A DNA stretch of 64,000 nucleotides from Lepidonotus clava (lineage: Eukaryota; Annelida; Polychaeta; Phyllodocida; Polynoidae), in assembly GCA_936440205.1 (NCBI GenBank), contig OW387136.1, positions 14,046,788-14,110,787 on the forward strand, read 5' to 3'. The notes under the pieces are model-generated. The model saw only the letters and a program-made list of their open reading frames with translations. It did not search any database and was not told the DNA's origin. Shown piece by piece: positions 56,109 to 64,000 of the stretch; the stretch's first letter is position 1; the number at the start of each line of letters is the position of its first letter. The position numbers and the translations under genes were made by a program.

Positions 56109-56450
56109 CCCTTTAGACCGCACAGATTACGGGTATGAATTGCTGTATTTCCCCAGGATTTCCCCAGATTTCCCTCAGGAATTCCTTAAATTACTTATGT
56201 TTGAGGACAATTAAAGACTGACCAACTTTTATTAATTAGAGCTATAGAAATAAGAATTGCGGCATCAAATAGAGAATTAACTCAGCTTTTAAATGATATA
56301 TTAGCCGTTTTTGTATGTTGATTGCTCATAAGAACGTTATGTTAGGAAAAATATTGAAAAATAATGGAAACATTTCAGTTTTTCTGGGTGGGTATGGCCG
56401 GATCTGGGAGTACACCCTCGGCGGCCATGGCCGGATTGGGGGCTAAAGGC
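56109..56450. mobile_element. piggyBac-type MITE (copy 2, reverse of copy 1)
   Basis: A 342-bp element between TTAA at 56105-56108 and TTAA at 56451-56454, ends CCCTTTAGACCGC and, inverted, GCCTTTAGCCCCC. Its right part repeats, in reverse, the CCGGCC and GGGTGTACTCCC words of the copy at 7995-8316, and the middle aligns as well (ATATATCATTTAAAAGCTGA-like). The inner halves differ by many substitutions, so both copies are old. Confidence 0.85.
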
Positions 56451-56454
56451 TTAA

Positions 56455-57878
56455 GCCATAGTTTAAGAGATCGTCGAAAATCATTTTCCCCGAGCTCGTT
56501 TTTATATGTTCAGGGAGTTTTCCCCAATATTTGACACACACAAAGTAAGGACTATTCCTATACAAATTAAGATGGACTACGTCAGTTTTAAAACACAATG
56601 AATTATTGCGCCTTGTGTCCCTGATTTCTCTTTCATGATCCAGTTATTATGACAATCATCTTGACTGTTTTTAAACATATGGGTTAACAAATGTATCAAC
56701 CTGCGTTCATCCAGATTTGTCATTCATTTTTATATCTTTATGCCCCTAGTAAAATATAATCTAATATACTCTTCTGTGTTTGAAAGCATACCTCTGTGAC
56801 AACATTCCAAGGTTCAACTCCTCCTCGCCCCCACCCCAGTGTCCTGTCTAACTGTGCCCACAGCCTGTTGTCCACACCAGTGACACTACTGTTTCGTCCT
56901 TTTCACACCAGGTGTCATGGCAGTGTCCTTATCATGGCAGTGACAGATTGTCACCCCTTGACACTAAATTTAGATATATGTATGCAACTGATAATGTGTA
57001 CCTACCTGGTATCAGTGTGGTTATTGGAAGCAAATAAACTTAATTATTTGTAAAAATGAACTTGTGTTTCCCAATAAGGCAACTTCTTGTGCTCATGAGA
57101 TGTTCATCTTTTAAAAAAAATTCATTTATTCATTCAGACATAAGATAAGTACAATACTTGTTTACGTTTTACATCTGAGTTGCCAAAGCATGAACTATTG
57201 GACAAGCATATACTTTGTTTAAAAACATATTACAATAACTGAATTCAATATACTAATAAAAGAATAACCCATGTTACTAATTAAAAAAGGTCAACAATGT
57301 TAACAATTATATATTTTTATAATTAAAACCATAAGGTAAATGATACCAATTGAACTTGAACTTCAACAAAATAAATATAATCGAGTCAAAAGACTTAGCC
57401 TTTAGCCTTTTTATTATTAGGTTTGTATGTATTAGATATAAGGGCATATCTACGTCTGGTATGTGGGCCATTCTCCAGAAATCTCCTCAATTGATAAATA
57501 CAGCATAAATTGAGGTCTGAGCCTTCTCCAAGACCCAATTTTGATCTAAATTTAGTCTGCATATTGCAGGCACATAGCACAGACCTTGACAATTTAGAAA
57601 ATGTATGGTTTTACCAACATGCAGTTGGAAGAAATGTTAGAATTATGATAAGAATGAAGAAAAGTACATGTATAAGAAAATTCCATGGTAAATCATTTTC
57701 TTATTTTACTTATTATGCACGTGAAGATTATTCTGATGGTCGCAATGTAGGTCTAGCATGCTTGACCTTCGTCCCCTGGAGGACCAGAATATATTTTGAT
57801 AATTTAAATGCATAAACAGATAATCTTTTTGTAAATAAGAAATCTAGAGTTGCTTACATTATCATTTAAAGCAAGAAT
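56455..57878. other. AT-rich intergenic DNA
   Basis: Nothing clearly functional. A short GC-richer stretch at 56790-57000, followed by AATAAA at 57033-57038, could be the end of a plus-strand transcript, but it has no recognisable protein. Confidence 0.35.
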
Positions 57879-58569
57879 GTAACGTACATGACCAAACTTT
57901 AAGGTAACCTAGAATAAATCAAATGTGTAATATCATGCTTGTGATATACCACAAGAAAAGCTCTTATTGTGGTCTACTTCTGGCAAACATTTTGTTTCAG
58001 TATTCCTTTAAACGTGCATACTACAAACAAACGTATTGAAAATCTTGAAAAATATTGTAACGTACAGAACCAAGCTTTGTAACATACAGAACCATGCTTT
58101 AACTAAATGTGTTCTTTTTGGAGACTGACAACCATGATACTTGCTGTTTTTGTACTAATTTACGCAAAAGGGATATAATTACTCCATAATATGTGACAGT
58201 GTCTGGGATTTCCAGCCTTATGGAAATGCCTATTCATGGCTCTAGAGCCTTTATTTAGCTTAGAAATCATAAAAATCTTAAAAATAAGCTATATCCATGC
58301 TATAAATGAAATTTTTCATAGTTTTCATTTATGGTGAGAAAATTTGGATTTTAAGCATTTTGTTGTCATGGTAACCGGAATGTTGGTAGAACGTCCAAAC
58401 CCGCCGATACTACAGCTATGCAAATGTTGGTTTCCATGGTAACCATGGAACAAAATTAAGTTTTCAAAATTTGAAATTCTGAATCAAGGGACTGCTTGGC
58501 CATATTCAGCAAAAAACAGCTTCTGAATATCTTAAATAGAAAGAAAATGGCAGTATATTTTGTGAAATC

Positions 58570-59462
58570 ATATCGTTGGCTGAGTAACCAAAGGTCGTAT
58601 CTCAAAAAAATCAATTTTTTTTTATTATTGAAAGTATTTTCTGATACCATGAGTCTTACAGAAAATTTGAAATTTTTCGAATTTGAACATTCTTTAGAAT
58701 GTTATTAGTGAGTAAACAAAGGTCGTATATGTATTTACTCCTCTTTTAGTGAGTAACCAAAGGTCGTATCTGATTAGAAAATATGTGAAAATTCAGTTTT
58801 TTTGATAAGATATTATCTTTTTTATCAATATATTTTTAACATTACTGTTCAAAGGGTCATATGGCAAAAGATGTAGGTTAAACTTTTATAAATTATAGTA
58901 AATTTATCCCAAAAATCATTAAAACACCAGATACGACCTTTGGTTACTCAACTGATGATTTGGAAGTTGAGTAACCAAAGGTCGTATCTGGTACTTCGTT
59001 TCACTTCTATCATTATAAATGACATTCAAATAATTCTATTGTGACATAACATCATTAAATCAATTAGGGTACATTGCCATTATCTCTATATCAACATTTC
59101 ATAGTCCTTGAGTCAAGAAGGTTTAATTAATATGCATTTAATTGGATATATTGTTTACCTGATACGACCTTTGATTACTAACATAATTTTTCATTTTCTT
59201 TGAAAGACTGAGTAACCAAAGGTCGTATCTGAGTTATTTTCCCTTGATGTCACCATGGTCACTTAACTATTAAAGTTTTTTGGTCCCAAAAGTTATTTTC
59301 AAGTTTGCAGAATAATACCCATTCAAAGGATGTAAGCTCTTAATGATCTGATAATTATAAATTGCTTTATTGACCGTTTAAGTAATACAAATTTACTTAA
59401 ATTGCAATTATCCAAAATCCCCATTTGTCAGATACGACCTTTGGTTACTCAGCCAACGATAT
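58570..59462. mobile_element. Inner 893-bp inverted-repeat element with eight GTAACCAAAGGTCGTATCT motifs
   Basis: Terminal inverted repeats of 33 bases start ATATCGTTGGCTGAGTAACC at 58570 and at 59462 (inverted). The inner part of the end, GTAACCAAAGGTCGTATCT, recurs: direct at 58582, 58710, 58751, 58969 and 59210, inverted at 58929, 59161 and 59430. The DNA between is AT-rich without a frame. I cannot see a target duplication. Confidence 0.75.
58927..58991. repeat. Perfect 26-bp hairpin inside the inner element
   Basis: The left arm 58927-58952 and the right arm 58966-58991 are exactly complementary, with a 13-base loop. Each arm carries one full copy of the 22-base motif. Confidence 0.9.
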
Positions 59463-60350
59463 TTAGGATTTCAATTTTTGGCCTAGATGATATATAAGTT
59501 ATATTTATATAAATACCAAAGACAGGTCTATTTTAGCGTATTTAGCGGATCTGACCTTTGTGCCTTCAAATCAACATAACTTTTTTTCTAATAAAAATAT
59601 TTACCTAATTTTTTCAGTATTAGATTCCCCAAGACACCATCTTAATTTGATATTCCAGGTCATAAGACTGCTTTTCGCAGAGGATGTCACATATTATTAT
59701 AATAAACATTTTGGCCTAACATTATAAGTATCTTACCATACATACGGCAATAAGAGATTGGTTATGTATGTTACAAGGTTTATAACATACAGGACCAAGG
59801 TTTTGGCATTTTATTGCATTGGTCGCAAGATATACCAGTCAGGAGTTTCTGTCCTATTTTTTTCACATATGACATTTATGATTGGTTGTTCCTGGCCACA
59901 AAAACTGAGTTTCTAACCTTATTAGGCAAAAAAAGCTTGGTTCTGTATGTGACAAGCTTGGTTCTGTACATTACATAGGAAATATAAGGCAATATTTTCA
60001 AATCCAAATATTATGAAGAAAAATTATCATAAAGTTGCCCCCTTTTGGATAATGATTGGAGATGTATGTAACTATGATATTATAACCAGAAAATATAATT
60101 TTAAGTAGATTGATTTTTAAGTCATTTGCATTGGGAAATTGAGGAATTTTCCGGAGAATTACTCATGTACATCAATATGACTAACTCTTTTTTTTCTGCA
60201 ATATAATTCAGCATAAAAATTAAAAAATGAATTTCCCTTCTATCTTGAAGCATAGCTACATTACTATTTTGACATAATTCAATATGATTTACAGTATCGT
60301 TTACATTCATACAGTCATATTCTCAATTTATTAATTTTGTCCAGATTGTA

Positions 60351-60482
60351 ATGCTATTATCGTGATGCCTTTCCCCCATGGTATGGAGATGTGAATTACT
60401 CTGGTACTAGCATAACATTGTAATACAATGCTATTATTGTGATGCCTTTCCCCCATAGTATGGAGATGTGAATTACTCTGGT
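60351..60482. repeat. 55-bp direct duplication (77-bp period)
   Basis: 60351-60405 and 60428-60482 are nearly identical (AATGCTATTATCGTGATGCC and onward), with about two differences. They are separated by 22 bases. Confidence 0.9.
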
Positions 60483-60579
60483 TGTCCTTAATTAACAAAC
60501 AAACTTACAAATGGTATTTCATATAATACATACAATTTTATATAATATATAAAATACCATTTGTAAATTAAAGACAACC
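60481..60579. mobile_element. 99-bp palindromic MITE-like hairpin
   Basis: Outer arms GGTTGTCCTTAATTAAC / TTAAAGACAACC and inner arms TTACAAATGGTATTTCATAT / ATATAAAATACCATTTGTAA are inverted around an AT-rich centre. It begins exactly at the end of the 55-bp duplication. Confidence 0.65.
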
Positions 60580-60826
60580 AGTATTCCACTGCCCCTTTTT
60601 ACTAATTAAGGACAATTTTGTTGTTTCAAGTCGCAATAATCTCTAATCCCATAAGTTCCCTTCCATGTTCAAAGATACGTCAGTGATACATTTTCTTTTG
60701 TGTTTGCTTTTTATTTTCAAATATCTTTTACATTTCAAATGCTTTTCTGATTGTATTCTGATAGTAATAATTATAAGTTAAATAAACAATTCAATATTTC
60801 ATTACAAACAATGATGAGAACAATAT

Positions 60827-61746
60827 TAGATTTCATAAGTGGTATATGTTATACATCACATAATGGTAGTGCCTTTATATTACATCACAATTTGCATTAC
60901 TACATTTGTGAATGTTGTGAATCGGGACACACTTTTAAATAAGAACTTACTGTCTGATCTTCCATCCACTTCTAATTCTAAAAATTCAGAAGATACATTT
61001 TATTGCATCACTACACATAACCCTAAAAATCCACCTATTGCAGAAATTGTACGGGATCATTGGCCCTTACTCGGCCGATCTAAGACCACGAGACCCTTGG
61101 TGGATGCAAAGATCATTTTTGGTCTACGACGAAATAAAAATTTAAGTGATTCCTTGGTACGTGCTTCTACCCGAACTGGGATCAAAAAACCAGGTTTGTC
61201 CGGCCACCCTTGCAACAGACCCACAACCTGTCGATACTGTCCTCTAATGAACACCAAGCACAAAATTAAATCACTACATGAAGACCGTTGGTTTACACCT
61301 CTGTATAATATCAACTGTCAAAGCAGTAACTTGATCTACTTGATTACCTGCAAACACTGTAGTACACACTATGTGGGCCAAACAAAAAACCGTCTACTCA
61401 CACGGTTTCAAGGCCATTTTCATGACATTCAACACAATCATGACACGACTGTAGCTAGGCATTTTAATATGTGCCCTACTGAAAAGTCAGGACTAACTGA
61501 GGGCTTCAAAATTTCGGTTTTATCCTTCATACGATCGCCCCCTGGATCTAGCCTGGCTCAATCAGAACGGGATAAAGAGGAAAGACGCTGGATGCAAAGA
61601 TTATCATCCATCGTTCCTCAGGGTTTAAATCTCATGGATTAATCCAAGGTTACACTGTATGGTAATCCGCCGTCAAAATAGATTTCATAAGTGGTATATG
61701 TTATACATCACATAATAGTAGTGCCTTTATATTACATTACAATTTG
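60827..61746 (+). mobile_element. 5'-truncated Penelope-like element with flanking direct repeats
   Basis: A GIY-YIG reading frame lies between two 68-base direct repeats, 60827-60894 and 61679-61746, that differ at two or three bases; homology continues more weakly beyond both. Penelope-like elements often carry such pseudo-LTR direct repeats. The reverse transcriptase part is absent, which is usual for 5'-truncated copies. The few differences between the repeats suggest a fairly recent insertion. Confidence 0.8.
60839..61642 (+). CDS. GIY-YIG endonuclease domain of a Penelope-like element (partial)
   Basis: A 267-residue frame. The first about 30 residues come from the direct repeat and are not Penelope-like; homology starts near DTLLNKNLLSDLPS. 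The linker NPKNPPIAEIVRDHWPLLGR and NLSDSLVRA and the zinc-knuckle CNRPTTCRYC precede the nuclease core: LIYLITCKHC (GIY strand), HYVGQTKNRL (YIG strand with Gln-Thr), the Arg of RFQGHF, then the Glu-containing helix EERRWMQRLSSIVPQGLN that ends this clade's proteins. In a full element this domain nicks the target DNA to prime reverse transcription. The C-terminal half looks intact; the reverse transcriptase is missing, so it should not move by itself. Confidence 0.85.
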   Translation: MVYVIHHIMVVPLYYITICITTFVNVVNRDTLLNKNLLSDLPSTSNSKNSEDTFYCITTHNPKNPPIAEIVRDHWPLLGRSKTTRPLVDAKIIFGLRRNKNLSDSLVRASTRTGIKKPGLSGHPCNRPTTCRYCPLMNTKHKIKSLHEDRWFTPLYNINCQSSNLIYLITCKHCSTHYVGQTKNRLLTRFQGHFHDIQHNHDTTVARHFNMCPTEKSGLTEGFKISVLSFIRSPPGSSLAQSERDKEERRWMQRLSSIVPQGLNLMD

Positions 61747-63430
61747 TATCATAACAATTTTCGTTACTTCATTCATGAATGTACAATAGTATCTTGATTA
61801 ATTTTACTCACATCCAGTTAACCCCAGATATAACAAAGTACATGTATATATAATTATAATGAGCTATGTATAACCTTCCTTATCAGTAAAAGTCTTTCTC
61901 AGTTTACTTGAGTGTCATAACAGAGCACTATATTAGGCCAATAGTCATCCATACTTTGCTACTCCTGCTGTTTCCTAGTATAAACTAAATGGAGTTTTGC
62001 CAGCTCAACAATTCTGTCATTCTTATTGTATTGAAGTTAAGGTCATATATATCCTTCACATTTGTCTCATCAATTCATTCCCTAAGGTACTTCATTCCCT
62101 AAAGAGTTAGAGCAACTCGCTCATGGTAAGATTGTAATTTATCAGTTCTTTCAGACAATTGTCACAATATCATGTTAAACATCTAATACAAGGTAATGAT
62201 TACTCAGTTCACATTATCAATCTCTTTGTACAATATTTCATGGCATCTAATAACCCTGTCATTGCCACAGGTTATCCAACCGTTTTTACTTAAAATATGC
62301 AAGCAGTGGTCCCGCTTACATGTACATGTACACTGTGGCAAGTTGGGTGTTCTGCCCAAGAAAAACAGTGACATGAATGTTTAATTATAGACAATATAAT
62401 GGTGAGACCACACCTCAAATAGAATACAGCACACTATAATCAGTTAACCCTGTACATTAAATTAATCATTTTATTCCATCCGACAACAATCAAAATTCCT
62501 TATAACAATAATATTATTGTATCTCGTTACATTTAATCCTGCCAAACTCTTGAATAGCTCCAAATTTGTAAAATATACTCTTTAGATAAGGGTGCACAAT
62601 TATTTTTATACACATATTTACAAACAATTGCTTATGTTAACATCATCAATGGTTGTATAATTTCATTTGCCATTAAAATTCCTAATTCGAACTAAAGTTA
62701 ACCCCTTGAGATTTTTTATTATCAACATTTTGTAACAATATCATTTGCCATCTAAGGCTTGCTGTGAACCCACGCAACATGGTCTTACTATGCTTTTTTT
62801 TCTGATTATTACTCTCCTGGTTCATTTCTTTTCTAAGGAAACATTACATTTTCAAGTATGTTATTTTTGTCATTCATACCTGAAGCAATCAACAATGAAT
62901 GTAAAATATACCTGATTAGTGATTGATTACAGATTTTAATGATTTTACACACAACATTAATATATAAGGTACATGCTCTTCAACTAGATTGAATTATTTA
63001 CAAAATTTCAAATAAGAAAAACCACCTTTTATATCTACATCCAACTTAGGCATGAAAATAAAATCAGAAAGGAATTAAACAGGTGTTCCTTCAAAAGAAA
63101 AACATGTATAATTCTTGGTTGATATAAATTGCTAACCTTGCTGACAGACGTGCATTCCAATTCATAAAAACCTCCAGCATGTCAACAATTCCTTACAGAA
63201 ACGTTACAGGGCTTTAAACAATATTTTTCACGATGAAAAAGCTCTCTGAACGGCTTCCAAACCTCTGTAAGAGACCCTTTTTGGTGGTTTCAGGGGTCAT
63301 TAGAGTGGATTTGAGGAACAAACATGTCCATATTGAAAATAACAAACTTTTAGATGTCAAAGAAAGTGATTATAAGGTTAAAAAAATGCCAGAGTCCATA
63401 ACAGTTACTATTCAAATAATTTCACATACC
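61747..63430. other. AT-rich intergenic DNA
   Basis: No exon, RNA gene or well-formed repeat is recognisable. Base composition is uniformly AT-rich, apart from the GC-rich stretch that follows. Confidence 0.5.
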
Positions 63431-63431
63431 T

Positions 63432-63540
63432 GACCACTGATAGGGGGAACGGCCCAGCGGCGGGAGGTGGCCGGCGGCGACGAAGTCGGCGACCGGGACA
63501 AAGCAATTAAAACAAACCTCCAGACCTCCAAGGACCAAGC
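63432..63540 (-). CDS. Candidate exon of an unknown minus-strand gene
   Basis: The minus strand is open for about 36 codons ending in VPVADFVAAGHLPPLGRSPY and QWS, then a donor CAG|GTATGTG at 63431-63425. Third positions are almost all C or G, in sharp contrast to the AT-rich surroundings, which looks like coding selection or a CpG-rich first exon. A stop lies just upstream in that frame, so an acceptor would be needed close to 63540 (GTAAAG is weak). It could also be a piece of a repeat. The partner exons are not visible. Confidence 0.3.
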
Positions 63541-64000
63541 CACTTTACAGAGGGGCTGGAGACATACCCAGGAAGGGGCAGCTAAGTGGGAAACTTTGTG
63601 ACTCTTGCTGATTCATATTTTGTCCTAAAATCACACCACCCCACTGAGTGATATTTGGGCCTGCAGTATGGCCATTGTTCAACTAACACTCCATGTGGTG
63701 TGCTGAGGCCTGCCTGAGGTGGGATCTGAATGCAGCCAATCACAACTGCCCTATGCTATAAGTTCTACCAATGCATGCATGGACTACTTAAACTAGTTCT
63801 ACATCATTTGAAGTGTGAGGACAATGGCTGACAGAGGCTAGGACATGGATATCTCCCTCCTCAATCGGTGAACATTCTAGGAACTAATCGAGCTGCAGCC
63901 TTGATATCGAGTATATTGTGCCAAGAAGAGGTGTGGATAAAATTTGAATGGTTTGTGAGATATTTGTAAACTTATCCTGCCAACAAATTTTGCAACCATT

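Larger units (their letters stand above)
57879..59986. mobile_element. Outer inverted-repeat element with 22-bp GTAACGTACAGAACC motifs
   Basis: Two adjacent 22-base copies at 58056-58077 and 58078-58099 (core GTAACGTACAGAACCAAGCT) face two inverted copies at 59933-59954 and 59954-59975. Diverged extra copies are at about 57879-57900 and 59781-59802. Such iterated subterminal repeats are typical transposase binding sites of non-autonomous DNA transposons. No transposase frame is present. The exact outer ends are unclear, so the limits are approximate. A second element lies inside. Confidence 0.6.

Noticed and set aside
56796-57053. Possible last exon ending near AATAAA at 57033
   Set aside because: GC is slightly raised and there are splice-like ends on both strands, but the translations match nothing and no partner exon is visible.
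57510-57815. Plus-strand open frame of 101 residues
   Set aside because: No domain, AT-rich codons, overlapped by an equally long antisense frame; likely chance.
58570-59462. Regularly repeated 22-mers as a CRISPR-like array
   Set aside because: Spacing is irregular, copies point both ways, the ends are inverted repeats and the genome is clearly eukaryotic.

Overview
This is an intron-rich metazoan window. Lineage-suggestive signs are a large lipid transfer protein gene of the apolipophorin/apoB type that keeps its von Willebrand D domain, a Penelope-like retroelement with a GIY-YIG nuclease, many short TTAA and other MITEs, and a striking excess of the palindrome TAGGCCTA. I infer a marine invertebrate, possibly an ambulacrarian (echinoderm or hemichordate). 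That placement is a guess from memory of sequence style, not a demonstrated assignment.

Layout. From 4160 to 5283 (+ strand) are the last two exons of an unidentified gene with a Gly/Ser/Asn-rich tail, followed by a probable long 3' UTR. The core of the window, 8907 to about 50040 on the minus strand, is one gene. I could chain 34 coding exons, all with GT-AG junctions and matching phases, into a single 4,921-residue frame. Its order is: signal peptide, vitellogenin/LLTP N-terminal lipid-transfer module, open beta-sheet modules, one giant 6,982-bp exon of amphipathic beta repeats, a helical region, a von Willebrand D domain, a degenerate vWA-like fold and a Cys-rich tail. The two genes are convergent (tail to tail), with a piggyBac-type MITE and a minisatellite between them. 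The apolipophorin promoter lies at about 50030.

Introns of the large gene carry a tRNA-Val(CAC), several MITEs, a hammerhead-like motif, and an array of 99-bp units, each holding an exon end plus its splice donor. From 50.1 to 64 kb the DNA is AT-rich and almost gene-free. It holds nested inverted-repeat elements with iterated subterminal motifs (57.9-60.0 kb), a 5'-truncated Penelope-like element flanked by direct repeats (60.8-61.75 kb), and at 63.43-63.54 kb a GC-rich, codon-like segment ending in a minus-strand splice donor that may be an exon of another gene.

Functionally the window is dominated by one secreted lipid carrier. Its N-terminal module would accept lipid from the microsomal transfer machinery, its beta repeats would wrap the particle, and its C-terminal vWD/vWA-like part would be the protein-interaction end. 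The most unusual points are the in-frame array of duplicated splice donors, the very large repeat exon, the vWA-like domain that has lost its metal-site residues, a stop codon supplied by a minisatellite, and the clustered 22-bp inverted motifs at 58.6-59.5 kb.
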